Positions 28,170-36,432 are shown, numbered from the stretch's first letter. The stretch: DNA of 64,000 bases from Variovorax sp. dw_308 (GCF_019207085.1 NZ_JAATOM010000002.1:124001-188000); one strand, 5' to 3'. A program made the numbers and translations. The notes: generated from the sequence alone by a model not told the origin.

Positions 28170-29911
28170 GCCGCGCCCCCGGCATCCGCACTCGCCGCGT
28201 TGGCGGTGCGATACGAGAAGGCGATGATCGGCCCCAGCGTCGCGCCGCCGGCCCAGTACGCGCGGCCCGACGCCGAAGCGACGCAGTTGCCGACGCCATA
28301 GAGCCCGGCGATCGGCTTGTCGCTGCCATCGAGCACGCGGCCGTGCGTGTCGGTCTTCGGCCCGCCCTTGGTGTCCAGCGTGCCGGAGACCACCAGCGCG
28401 GCGTAGTACGGCCCGGTGTCCGACAGCGGCCACATCGTCGGGTTGGCGCGCCCCGGCTCGTCCTTCACATCGCCGTTGAACAGCAGTTCCACGTTGCGCT
28501 CGCCGCGCTTGAAGTCGAGGTCCTTGCCGCTTTTGGCGAAGCCGTTGAAGCGCGTGATCGACGCCTGCAGGTTCTGCAGGAAGTCCGCCGACGGCCGCGC
28601 CCCGCCGATCACGCCGGCGTACTTGGCGAAGCGCTCGTCGATGGCACGGGCCAGTTCGGCCAGCGTGTTGCCCTTGATGACGTGGCGGTCGTCCGTGCCC
28701 GGCGGCACGATCAGCCGGCCATATTCGGCGCTGGCCGAGTTCTGCTGCGAGCGTTGGTCCCACACCGCGACGCGGACCAGGTTCGGGTATTCGGCCTTCG
28801 CGCCGTCCCACTCAAAGAAGGTCTGCGCCAGCTCGTTGTATTGCAGCTTCTCGTTGACCGTGCGCTTGCCGTACTTGTTGACGAACAGCATCGAATCCCC
28901 GGCCACCGAGAACATGCCCGACATGGAGCCGTCGCGCGCCACCGCCTTCTCGAGCGGGATCGGGCAGCTCCATGCGTAGTTCATGTTGCGCAGTTGCGCG
29001 CCAAGCGGGCTGGCCATCTTCACGAAGTCGCCTTCGTTGCTGGGCGCGGCACAACCGCCGTAGATGGGGCCGTTCAGGAAGTTCTTGCGCAGCTCAACGT
29101 TGTGTGTGAAGCCGCCGGTCGCGAAGATCACCGCCTTGCGTGCACGCAGTCGCACCGTCGCGCCCAGCTCGTCCTGCGCTTCGACGCCGATCGCGCGGCC
29201 GGCCGCGTTCTGGATGATCTTCACGACCCGCATGCCGGTGCGGATCGGTATGCCTTCCTGGCGTGCCTTGGTCGACATGGTGCGCACCGCCACCAGGCCG
29301 CCGTCGGACATGCTGGGGATCGCGCCCGCAGGCACCAGCACGCGACCCTTGGGGGCCTTGTCCTCGGGCAACTCGGAGAAGTAGTCCGGCACGTCAGGGC
29401 AATGGCGGTAAGGCAGCGCGCCCTTGGCGGCCAGCAGTTCGGCGGCCGGCGAGGCACTGTCATAGATGGCCTCGCACATCTCGTACTCCCACTGCGTGAG
29501 GCCGAAGCGCGGATGCGCCGCGTCGTAGCCCTGCGGATTCGACAGGCGGGCGACGTACTTGAGGAAGTCGGGCTTCGGGTCGGCGATACCGGCCTTCTTC
29601 ATGGCCTCGTTGTTCGGCACCCAGTACCAGAAGGCCGCCTTTGCCGTGGTGCCGCCGATGCTGCCGGCTTTCTCGAGGATCACGGCGCTGTTGCCCTGCC
29701 ACTTGGAGAACAGCGCCGAGGCCAGCCCGCCGCAGCCGCTGCCGCAGACCACCATGTCGAAGGTCTCGTCGAACTTCTGGTTGCTCGACTCGGCAGCTTC
29801 CACCGACAACCCGAAGGTCGCCGCCGCCGCGACCGCGGAGGTCGCACCCGCCTGCTGGATGAAACGTCGGCGCGAGGCTGCGCCGGCACCGGACCGGATG
29901 AGGTCTGCCAT
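28166..29911 (-). CDS. Tat-exported FAD dehydrogenase, 3-ketosteroid-dehydrogenase-like
   Basis: The 581-aa product has a twin-arginine signal (SRRRFIQQAG at 13-22, then an Ala-rich stretch), an FAD dinucleotide motif MVVCGSGCGGLASALF (from 53) and GGTTAKAAFWYWVPNN. Its C-terminus, AYWAGGATLGPIIAFSYRTA, matches the KstD-type flavin/substrate motif, with Tyr552 and Gly556 at the spacing of the catalytic Tyr and Gly of Rhodococcus delta1-ketosteroid dehydrogenase. It should oxidise a ring ketone in the periplasm. AGGAG precedes ATG 29911. Fumarate reductase-like activity is an alternative. Confidence 0.85.
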   Translation of the reverse strand: MADLIRSGAGAASRRRFIQQAGATSAVAAAATFGLSVEAAESSNQKFDETFDMVVCGSGCGGLASALFSKWQGNSAVILEKAGSIGGTTAKAAFWYWVPNNEAMKKAGIADPKPDFLKYVARLSNPQGYDAAHPRFGLTQWEYEMCEAIYDSASPAAELLAAKGALPYRHCPDVPDYFSELPEDKAPKGRVLVPAGAIPSMSDGGLVAVRTMSTKARQEGIPIRTGMRVVKIIQNAAGRAIGVEAQDELGATVRLRARKAVIFATGGFTHNVELRKNFLNGPIYGGCAAPSNEGDFVKMASPLGAQLRNMNYAWSCPIPLEKAVARDGSMSGMFSVAGDSMLFVNKYGKRTVNEKLQYNELAQTFFEWDGAKAEYPNLVRVAVWDQRSQQNSASAEYGRLIVPPGTDDRHVIKGNTLAELARAIDERFAKYAGVIGGARPSADFLQNLQASITRFNGFAKSGKDLDFKRGERNVELLFNGDVKDEPGRANPTMWPLSDTGPYYAALVVSGTLDTKGGPKTDTHGRVLDGSDKPIAGLYGVGNCVASASGRAYWAGGATLGPIIAFSYRTANAASADAGGAA

Positions 29912-29973
29912 GTCTGTCTCCTGAGGTGGAGCGAGCGGCGTCAGCCGCCTCGCTCCTGAATGCTGGAAGGAAC

Positions 29974-30981
29974 TTAGAACTGAACCGGGATCTCGGGGCT
30001 TTCGCCCTTCTGGATTTCGTAGACCAGCGTGGGCGAGCCGTTCTCCCACACCAGCAGCATCGAGCGCTTGGGGCTGAAGCCCTGGTGACGGCAGTAGGCA
30101 GGCATGGCGGCCATGTCGCCGGCCTTCATGATCACGCGGGCCATCGGCTTGCCGGTGTTCTTGTCGCCGCAATCCCAATGGATTTCGTCGGTCATCTGAA
30201 AGAACCACTCGACGCGGTCGTTGCCATGGATGATCGGCAGAATGTGCTCCTCGGTGGTCGGGCACATGTAGCTGTGCTTGACGACCGAGGTGAAGCTCGG
30301 GTTCCAGGTCACCTGCGAGCGGCTCAGGAAGCCGAACAGGTTGAAGGCATGCACCTCGTTCTCGAAGCCGGGCTCTGGGTGCAGTTCGGGCTGCGCCTGC
30401 GGTACGTCGGCGAAGGCGCGATTGATCTTGGCGCCGGTGGCGTCGCTGCGCAGCTTGAGGTCGTCCTTGAGGCCGACGCAGCGCGTGGCCAGCTCGCGGG
30501 CCCGTGTGATCTTCGCGGTGTTGTTGCCGTTCTTGCGGCCATAGGGCGTGCCGGTTTCCTGCGGTGCCGAGAACGGGTCGAAGGTCTCGTTGGTCCAGTC
30601 GTCGAGCATGGCCTCGAAGGTGGCGCGGATCTGTGCGGTCGGGAAGTTCTCCAGCAGGTCGATGCCCGCTTCCTTCATCGTGCCGTTGTAGCTGCCGGCA
30701 TACATGTCGACCGACTGGTAGTGGTTGACCGTGCCGATCACGTCGTCGAAGTTGACCCAGCCGTAGAAGAAGCCCCAGGCCACGTCGCGCATCAGGGCGC
30801 GCAGGTAGTTGCCGATGTCCAGCGTGTGGCTCATCGGGCGGCCGTCGCGCGTCTTCCAGGTGATGTGTGCGAAATACTCGTCGCGGCGGAAGCCGAAGCT
30901 GCCGAGCGAGAAATCCTTGTAGCCGAGCGAGGCGTCGGGCTGCGACGCGATCACCTTGGCGAGTTCTGCGGGTGCGTTCAT
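29974..30981 (-). CDS. pnpD: Hydroquinone 1,2-dioxygenase, large subunit (PnpD/HapD type)
   Basis: The 335-aa protein contains IIHGNDRVEWFF, placing His252, Asn254 and Glu258 in the H-x-N-x3-E pattern that binds Fe(II) in PnpD (His256/Asn258/Glu262 there). Size (~38 kDa) also fits. The enzyme opens hydroquinone between C1 and C2 to 4-hydroxymuconic semialdehyde. The small subunit gene lies 37 bp upstream, and the dehydrogenase and reductase for the next two steps are in the same operon. The symbol follows Pseudomonas usage; recognition is from memory of the motif. Confidence 0.85.
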   Translation of the reverse strand: MNAPAELAKVIASQPDASLGYKDFSLGSFGFRRDEYFAHITWKTRDGRPMSHTLDIGNYLRALMRDVAWGFFYGWVNFDDVIGTVNHYQSVDMYAGSYNGTMKEAGIDLLENFPTAQIRATFEAMLDDWTNETFDPFSAPQETGTPYGRKNGNNTAKITRARELATRCVGLKDDLKLRSDATGAKINRAFADVPQAQPELHPEPGFENEVHAFNLFGFLSRSQVTWNPSFTSVVKHSYMCPTTEEHILPIIHGNDRVEWFFQMTDEIHWDCGDKNTGKPMARVIMKAGDMAAMPAYCRHQGFSPKRSMLLVWENGSPTLVYEIQKGESPEIPVQF

Positions 30982-31018
30982 GGTGTGTGTGCTCCTGAAG
31001 ATGTGGATGTCGTGAAGG

Positions 31019-31531
31019 TCATTGCACCTGGCAGATCTCGGACCACTTCTCGACGGAGAGGTCGCCCTTGCAGCTTTGCAGCACGATCACGCCGGGGTCG
31101 CCCTGCGTGCGGAACTGGTAGGCGGTGTTCTTCGGCAGCAGGCCCTGGTGGCCGCGCGACAGCTTCATCCAGCCCATCTTCCTGCCCTTGGGCTCGCCCT
31201 GGACGAGCACGGCGCCGTTCTTCTCGACGTCGGCCACGACCTGCGTTGCATCGAGCTGCACCAGGTGCACCTCGATGTCGCCGTCCATCACGAGCGCGAA
31301 CTCGTCATGCGCGCAGGTGTACCAGGGCGATGCGCCTTCGGCACGCAGCGTCTCCAGCACGTAGATCTGGTTCTGTCCGAACACGACCTTCTCGTAGGGC
31401 TTGCTGCGGCTAGCGATGTCGAAGCAGTTGGAGAAGGCGTAGTGGCGCACGTCGTCGGCGATCGGCTCGACGCGGCCCTTCTCGAAGTTCTTCAGGGACC
31501 CAAAGCGGGTTTGGTAGGCGGTGGCTGGCAT
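31019..31531 (-). CDS. pnpC: Hydroquinone 1,2-dioxygenase, small subunit (PnpC/HapC type)
   Basis: ATG 31531 follows CAGGAGACAACTGC and gives a 170-aa (~19 kDa) product, the size of PnpC/HapC. It is beta-rich and cupin-like (HDEFALVMDGDIEVHLVQLD near residue 85 and KNTAYQFRTQGDPGVIVLQ near 135) and supports the large subunit in a heterotetramer. It is the first gene of cluster A. An upstream in-frame start at 31630 was rejected for lack of a ribosome binding site. Confidence 0.82.
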   Translation of the reverse strand: MPATAYQTRFGSLKNFEKGRVEPIADDVRHYAFSNCFDIASRSKPYEKVVFGQNQIYVLETLRAEGASPWYTCAHDEFALVMDGDIEVHLVQLDATQVVADVEKNGAVLVQGEPKGRKMGWMKLSRGHQGLLPKNTAYQFRTQGDPGVIVLQSCKGDLSVEKWSEICQVQ

Positions 31532-31616
31532 GCAGTTGTCTCCTGGGGTTCGAAGGTGCAGCGGCGCTGCGGATGGCCGAACTGTAGGGAGGACATGCGC
31601 CGGGCGGTAGGCGCTA

Positions 31617-31631
31617 AATGCGGACCGCATT
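31617..31631. promoter_or_regulatory. Short palindrome upstream of the hydroquinone operon
   Basis: AATGCGG-A-CCGCATT is a perfect 7-bp inverted repeat about 85 bp upstream of the pnpC start. It is a candidate regulator site for the operon. No regulator gene is adjacent and no clear -35/-10 pair was found. Confidence 0.4.
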
Positions 31632-31684
31632 GTTCGGGAAAATCGTCCAATCGGCAGGGTTATCCCGAGCTACCGACTGCGGGG

Positions 31685-33289
31685 CTAGCGGCCGGCGCCT
31701 CCGCCGCCTCCTCCGCCGGGGCCACCACCTCCGGGTCCACCTCCGGGTCCACCTCCGGGTCCACCTCCGGGGCCACCACCGCCGGGGCCACCGCCGGGGC
31801 CACCGCCGCCCGGTCCACCACCTCCGCCGGGTCCACCGCCCGCTCCGCCAGCACCACCCGGTCCGCCGCCAGGCCCACCGCCGCCCGCTCCACCAGCGCC
31901 GGCTCCGCCGGAACCCCCGCCTCCAGATCCGCCGCCACCTGCACCGGATCCGCCCCCCGGGCCAGCGCCGCCGGATCCTCCACCGCCTGCGCCTGCGCCG
32001 CCACTGCCACTGCCACCCGCACCTGCACCTGCACCTGCACCTGCACCTGCACCTGCACCTGCACCCGCACCCGCACCCGCACCCGCACCCGCACCCGCAC
32101 CCGCGCCCGCACCTGTGCCTGCTGCACCGCTACCTGCGCCGGAACCCGCACCCGCACCGGAACTCCCGCCACTCGCAGCTGACGCCGCGGTGCCACCGCT
32201 TGCAACGCCAACAGCGCCCGAAGCGCCCGGCGAGCCCACAGCCGAAGCAGCACCAACAGAGCCGCCACCGCCCGCATCGTGACCTGTGTTGGCGACCGCA
32301 GCGACGCCCACGGACGCCTTCGAGTTCAGCGCTCCGACAGTCGCAAATCCCGGCGTGGTGCCTGCATTCGCCGCCCCCGCCGTTGCGCCCGGCATGGGGC
32401 TTGTGGACGAAGCCGCGGACACGCAGACCGCATCGCCGAAAGGATTCTGAGGATTGCAGCGATTGAAGTTCGCCGCTGAAGCTGGGGCCTGCGTCGCCTG
32501 GCGCAGCGGAGGCCTCGCATTGCCCTCCTGGAGATTGCGCGCCTCCTGGTGGATCGCATCGACCGGGCGCCGGGTTGGAAAGCCAGGCACTGCGCTGGCG
32601 CTCTGGCCTTGTACCTGCAACCTCACCTCCGCCCTGCTCGGGAACCGGCTTGCGACCCGGGGCCGGGCATCTGCTTCGCGGCGAGGCAGCGCGCGCTGCC
32701 CGTCCGCGTTTGCGGGCACTGGGCCTGTCGGCGGCACGCTCGCATCCTCCAGCGCCGCGGGATCCGGGCCTGGCTCTCCTTGCACCTCGACGGGCGGACC
32801 ATGTTCTTCGCCCGGGCCGACCGCCGGCGGCGGCGCCTCGACACGCGCATTCGCGGATAGGAGTTCGCTCGTGGCCGATGCCTCGGCTGCAGCAGACGTC
32901 TGCAACGGTACCGGGGCCGATTCCGTGGCGGTGTGAACCCAGTACCAAGTGACGAACGCCCCCGACGCCACGAGCACCCACGACAGCACCAACGCCACGG
33001 GTGCGTCGGCGCGCCCGAACGGGGGCAGCCAGGCCCGGAGCGTTGGCGTTGGTGGCGCATCGCGACGGGAACGAGCCGCGGTCGCCACCGCTTGCGTGAC
33101 GATCGAACTCGGGTCCCAGATGCGCATGTCGGGCCCTTGGGGCAATGCAGCCGATGCAGCCTCGGCAGGCACCGTGGGCACAAAGGCATTCGCAGCGAAG
33201 CGAGCGCCCGAAAACCGGCCTGCACACCCACGGCAGAAGCGCGCCTTGTCCCTGTTGGGCGTGTGGCAGCTCTCGCAGTACTTGGTCAC
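31685..33289 (-). CDS. Zinc-ribbon, single-TM protein with a Gly/Ala-rich tail
   Basis: Translation from GTG 33289 (GTGA overlap with the upstream gene) gives 534 aa. Residues 5-22 are a C-x2-C...C-x2-C zinc ribbon (CESC, CRGC), 96-118 one membrane helix, 120-280 a Pro/Ala/Glu-rich linker with an isolated Cys pair (NRCNP, AVCVS), and 301-534 almost pure Gly, Ala, Ser and Pro, including GAGAGA and GPGG runs. The zinc ribbon and TM resemble those of the preceding small protein, so the pair may work together at the membrane. The tail may be extracellular; its function is unknown. Confidence 0.7.
   Translation of the reverse strand: MTKYCESCHTPNRDKARFCRGCAGRFSGARFAANAFVPTVPAEAASAALPQGPDMRIWDPSSIVTQAVATAARSRRDAPPTPTLRAWLPPFGRADAPVALVLSWVLVASGAFVTWYWVHTATESAPVPLQTSAAAEASATSELLSANARVEAPPPAVGPGEEHGPPVEVQGEPGPDPAALEDASVPPTGPVPANADGQRALPRREADARPRVASRFPSRAEVRLQVQGQSASAVPGFPTRRPVDAIHQEARNLQEGNARPPLRQATQAPASAANFNRCNPQNPFGDAVCVSAASSTSPMPGATAGAANAGTTPGFATVGALNSKASVGVAAVANTGHDAGGGGSVGAASAVGSPGASGAVGVASGGTAASAASGGSSGAGAGSGAGSGAAGTGAGAGAGAGAGAGAGAGAGAGAGAGAGAGAGAGGSGSGGAGAGGGGSGGAGPGGGSGAGGGGSGGGGSGGAGAGGAGGGGPGGGPGGAGGAGGGPGGGGGPGGGGPGGGPGGGGPGGGPGGGPGGGPGGGGPGGGGGGGAGR
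32019..32114. repeat. Hexanucleotide coding microsatellite
   Basis: Sixteen consecutive 6-bp units (GCACCT or GCACCC, one GCGCCC) run without interruption. On the minus strand they encode a Gly-Ala repeat in the low-complexity tail. Because the unit is 6 bp, slippage would change tail length but not the reading frame. Confidence 0.9.
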
Positions 33290-33657
33290 TTTGAAGGGCC
33301 CTTGGCAGCCGGCCCCATCACGAGAATGGACTGGGCCCCCACCACTTTGAGCGCATCGATCAGGAAGCACAAGGTCGTGGCGAGCGCCGCCCATCGCGGC
33401 CCGGCCAAAACGCGGAGCTTCCGACGCGGCACCTTCGAACAGTCGTTGCGTTCACGGCTTCGTCCCCGCAAGCCATAGAACGCGGGGAGCCTGTGCGCGC
33501 AGCACTTGCAGACGCACGCGTGCTGCAGGTTGAGGGTGTTGCAGGCATCGCAGGTCTCTGCCGAGGCTCCGCCCATTCGAAGTCTTGCAAGGTCCAGGAA
33601 GCTTCCGAAGGAGACGGAATCGATGGTGCCTTCGAAGAAGTATTCAGCGGCTGTCAT
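33286..33657 (-). CDS. Small zinc-ribbon membrane protein (123 aa)
   Basis: ATG 33657 follows CGAGGAGTCTCTCC. Residues about 38-55 form a cysteine cluster (CDAC, then CVCKCC), followed by a strongly basic stretch (RGRSRERNDCSKVPRRK) and one hydrophobic helix (WAALATTLCFLIDALKVVG). It overlaps the next, larger zinc-ribbon gene as GTGA. The domain plan, cytosolic metal site plus one TM, is shared with that neighbour. No function is known. Confidence 0.65.
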   Translation of the reverse strand: MTAAEYFFEGTIDSVSFGSFLDLARLRMGGASAETCDACNTLNLQHACVCKCCAHRLPAFYGLRGRSRERNDCSKVPRRKLRVLAGPRWAALATTLCFLIDALKVVGAQSILVMGPAAKGPSK

Positions 33658-33679
33658 GGAGAGACTCCTCGATGTGCGG

Positions 33680-33997
33680 TCAACGCCTGCGAGTTGCGAC
33701 CGTCGACCGTGCCCTGGCGAGCGCGAGTGCCATGCGCTGTTCCGCAACGGCAACCTGTGCGAACAGTGCGAGATCGGCCTCCGCGGGGCCCGGGCCGCCG
33801 GCTTCCACGTGATCGCGGAAGGCATACACGATGCGCGCCTGGAGCGTCTCCCTCTCGCGTACCGCGATGGTCCAGGCCAAGCGCGCTTCGGCTTCGCGCG
33901 TGCGGATTTCGCCACTTGTCGATCGCATCGAACGGATGGCGGACCACTTCGCAGTGCGCCCGATGCCCGATGGCCGGCGCGGGGTTCTGTCAGTCAT
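33680..33997 (-). CDS. Hypothetical Arg/Ala-rich protein (105 aa), first gene of minus operon
   Basis: ATG 33997 is 9 nt after GAGGG; a GTG at 34000 is also possible. The product is soluble, rich in Arg and Ala, and helical (residues 38-60 ETLQARIVYAFRDHVE and 72-105). There are no cysteines or membrane segments, unlike its two downstream neighbours. The 21-bp palindrome about 20 bp upstream could control it together with the divergent operon. Function unknown. Confidence 0.6.
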   Translation of the reverse strand: MTDRTPRRPSGIGRTAKWSAIRSMRSTSGEIRTREAEARLAWTIAVRERETLQARIVYAFRDHVEAGGPGPAEADLALFAQVAVAEQRMALALARARSTVATRRR

Positions 33998-34015
33998 CAC
34001 ATTGCCCTCAGGGTC

Positions 34016-34036
34016 GAATGTGAAAAATTCACATTC
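34016..34036. promoter_or_regulatory. Perfect 21-bp palindrome between divergent operons
   Basis: Arms GAATGTGAA (34016-34024) and TTCACATTC (34028-34036) flank a three-A centre. The right arm coincides with the -35 element of the plus-strand promoter. It is well placed to repress or activate both divergent operons. Confidence 0.7.
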
Positions 34037-34056
34037 AACGCCAGTTCTCGTATAGT
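34028..34056 (+). promoter_or_regulatory. Sigma70 promoter for the DUF6502 operon
   Basis: TTCACA (34028-34033) and TATAGT (34051-34056) are separated by 17 bp, each one mismatch from consensus. Transcription would start near 34063, about 58 bp before the gene at 34121. The -35 lies in the palindrome. Confidence 0.7.
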
Positions 34057-34120
34057 TGGTTGGGTTTTTTTGTCAGACAGCGGCTGAAATCCTTGTCCCG
34101 CTGTAACCGCCGGACCTTGA

Positions 34121-35050
34121 ATGGCCTCCAGAACGGCTGGATCGCAGAATGTCGAGCGTGGACGGAGCCTGCATCGCGCCCTTCGCGAGTCGCTGGTCCA
34201 GACCCGCGAAGGTCAGCTGGCCTGGGTCCTGGGTGCCTGCGAACGCGTGCTGCGCCCACTGGTCCGGCTGGCACTCGCATTCGGCGTGAAGCACACGCAC
34301 CTGGACGAACTGCTGCGCGACATCCTCGTCGACGAAGCGCGCCGCGCATGGCTCGAGAAGGGCACCGAACCCAACATTAGCCAGATCTCCGTCACGACCG
34401 GGTTGAATCGCAAGGTCGTCACGACAAAGGTGCGGGACTCGGCCAGCCTGCCGCGGACCGAGTCGTCGGCAGAAGCCAAGGCCTTGACGTTGTGGCTTCA
34501 GATGGTTGCCGACAATCCGAAGAACCGCTCGCTGCCGATCCTTGCGCAGGGACGCAAGCCGTCCTTCGAAGCCCTGGCGCGGCGAGCGAGTCGCGGCAAC
34601 GTCCACCACCGCGTCATCCTGGACGAGTTAGTGCGGCTGAAGATGGCAACCGAGCTTGAAGGGCGCACCGAACTTGCAGCGGCCGGCTTCGTGCCTTCGG
34701 GCGATCTCAGGGGAATGCTGGCGTTCCTTGGCGACAACGCTCGCGATCACTTGCTCGCGAGCGTGTCGAACACCTTGGGCGCCGCACCGCCCTTGCTCGA
34801 ACGCTCGGTGTTCGCCTCCGGCCTGTCGCTCGACGACTGCGAACGCATTCACCGGTTCGCCCGCGAGCGCTGGGACGGCCTGCACCATGCGTTGACGCAG
34901 GAAATGCGGCAAGCCTACGAAGCGGCCGACGAAAAGGCCTCGGGTCGCATTCGTGTCGGCATCTACACGTACTACGAGGACGCCGCCGTCGAACGCGACG
35001 CAGCGGCCGAAGCCGCGCCCTCGAATCCACCTGGACGAAAGACAACATGA
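34121..35050 (+). CDS. DUF6502 family protein
   Basis: The 309-aa product carries the family's opening pattern LRPLVRLALAFGVKHTHLDELLRDI and ISVTTGLNRKVVT, which resembles a helix-turn-helix and suggests DNA or regulatory binding. No signal or membrane segment is visible. It overlaps the downstream DUF5666 lipoprotein gene as ATGA, a pairing I recall as recurrent in Comamonadaceae. A transcription-factor role at the nearby palindrome is inference. Confidence 0.75.
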   Translation: MASRTAGSQNVERGRSLHRALRESLVQTREGQLAWVLGACERVLRPLVRLALAFGVKHTHLDELLRDILVDEARRAWLEKGTEPNISQISVTTGLNRKVVTTKVRDSASLPRTESSAEAKALTLWLQMVADNPKNRSLPILAQGRKPSFEALARRASRGNVHHRVILDELVRLKMATELEGRTELAAAGFVPSGDLRGMLAFLGDNARDHLLASVSNTLGAAPPLLERSVFASGLSLDDCERIHRFARERWDGLHHALTQEMRQAYEAADEKASGRIRVGIYTYYEDAAVERDAAAEAAPSNPPGRKTT

Positions 35051-36432
35051 ACCTGCTCCGCCTTGGCCTGCTGTCCATGTCCATCGCCATCGTGCTCTCT
35101 TGCGGAGGAGGCGGAGGTGGTGGCAGTGGCGGGATCGCGCCACCCGGATTTGCCGGTGCTACGACCGGCAACGCCAGCCCCACTCCCCCTGCGAGCACGG
35201 GTGGCAGCAGCCTCCTTGCAGCCACGGATGCGCCTACCACTGCGACCGCGACCGCAACCGGCGTTGGAAACCAGGGCCTCGGAGGCATTGCCGCGACCCC
35301 GGACAGCAGCACGACGACAACCGCGGTGAGCGGCGACGATGGTTCGGGCGTGGGCTCCGGCGGCACCGGCATCAGCACCGCCGACGCGACAGGCGTGGGC
35401 GCCGTCGATGGCGCCGGCAGCATCATCGTGAACGGCTTGCGCTATTCGACCGATTCGACTGTCGCGAACATCGAGGATGCCTCGGGGCTTCAACTCGGCA
35501 TGAGCGTGAAAGTCACAGGCCCGGTCGACGCCGGCTTCACGAGCGGCATCGCCCGTCGTGTCGACTCCGCCGCGGACCTGCGCGGCCCGCTGGCCTCGGT
35601 CGACCTGAAGCAAGGCAGCTTCGTGGTGCTGGGCACCACCGTGACCACGGACGAAGCCACGGTCTGGGCCGACGCGTCCGGGCTTGCAGCGCTCACGACG
35701 GGGCGGACCCTGCAGGTATGGGGATTGCCGGGCGCACCTGGCGTGATGCGCGCGACGCGCATCGAACAGCGTGACGCCACCACGCTGATCCTCACGGGCA
35801 CGGTGCAGAACCTCGACGCTGCGTCATCGACATTCAAGCTCGGAGCCCTGGCTGTCGACTACCGCAACGCGAGTCTGAGCGGCAGCCTCGACGGCCGGCC
35901 ACTCGTCGATGGGATGCTGGTGCGCGTCCGCGCCAATGCAGCGAGCGCCGGTGGCCTCGTCGCCACATCGGTGCAGTGGTGGTATCCGGTGCCGATGTCA
36001 GACGGTACGACGGCACAGATCGCCGGCGTCGTGACGGGCTACTCGGGCATGGGGTCGTTCAGTCTCATCGGCATACCTGTCGACGCGTCTTCGACCCAGG
36101 TTACCGGCGGGCCGGCTGGCTCCATCGGCAACGGCGTGAAGCTGGAGGTCGGCGGCGTGTTCCGCGGCGGCATCCTGCGCGTCGCGAAGCTCAAGATCCG
36201 GCATGTGCCTGGCACGGGCGGGCCCGCCTCCTTCAACCTGATTGGTACCGTGGGCGCCTTCAAGTCGCCTGCGGACTTCAAGGTCCGCGGCCAGCCAGTG
36301 GATGCCAGCGGACCGGGCGTTGCGTTTCACAACGGCACCGCGGCGAACCTCGGCAACGGCGTAAAGGTCAACGTCCAGGGCGCGGAGGTCGTGAATGGCG
36401 TGTTGAAGGCGTCGGATGTCGCGTTCGAGTGA
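35047..36432 (+). CDS. DUF5666-domain lipoprotein
   Basis: The 461-aa protein begins with a signal ending in a lipobox-like VLSC followed by a Gly run, then a Thr/Ala/Ser linker (about 30-115). The rest is repeated beta domains of about 65 residues: each has a G(x)I(x)xV-type strand, a (L/V)xxG(M/R)xVxVxG motif and an ending such as GGLVATSVQWW. These are DUF5666 (OB-like) units. It would sit on the cell surface or in the periplasm. It is coupled to the DUF6502 gene. Confidence 0.82.
   Translation: MNLLRLGLLSMSIAIVLSCGGGGGGGSGGIAPPGFAGATTGNASPTPPASTGGSSLLAATDAPTTATATATGVGNQGLGGIAATPDSSTTTTAVSGDDGSGVGSGGTGISTADATGVGAVDGAGSIIVNGLRYSTDSTVANIEDASGLQLGMSVKVTGPVDAGFTSGIARRVDSAADLRGPLASVDLKQGSFVVLGTTVTTDEATVWADASGLAALTTGRTLQVWGLPGAPGVMRATRIEQRDATTLILTGTVQNLDAASSTFKLGALAVDYRNASLSGSLDGRPLVDGMLVRVRANAASAGGLVATSVQWWYPVPMSDGTTAQIAGVVTGYSGMGSFSLIGIPVDASSTQVTGGPAGSIGNGVKLEVGGVFRGGILRVAKLKIRHVPGTGGPASFNLIGTVGAFKSPADFKVRGQPVDASGPGVAFHNGTAANLGNGVKVNVQGAEVVNGVLKASDVAFE

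Noticed and set aside
32019..32114. Short regular repeats considered as a CRISPR array
   Set aside because: The units are 6 bp with no spacers and lie in a coding frame.
31660..32466. Plus-strand frames rich in Ser/Thr or His/Arg over the Gly-rich gene
   Set aside because: They are complements of the GA/GP repeats. The minus-strand frame is supported by a zinc ribbon, TM helix and coupling.
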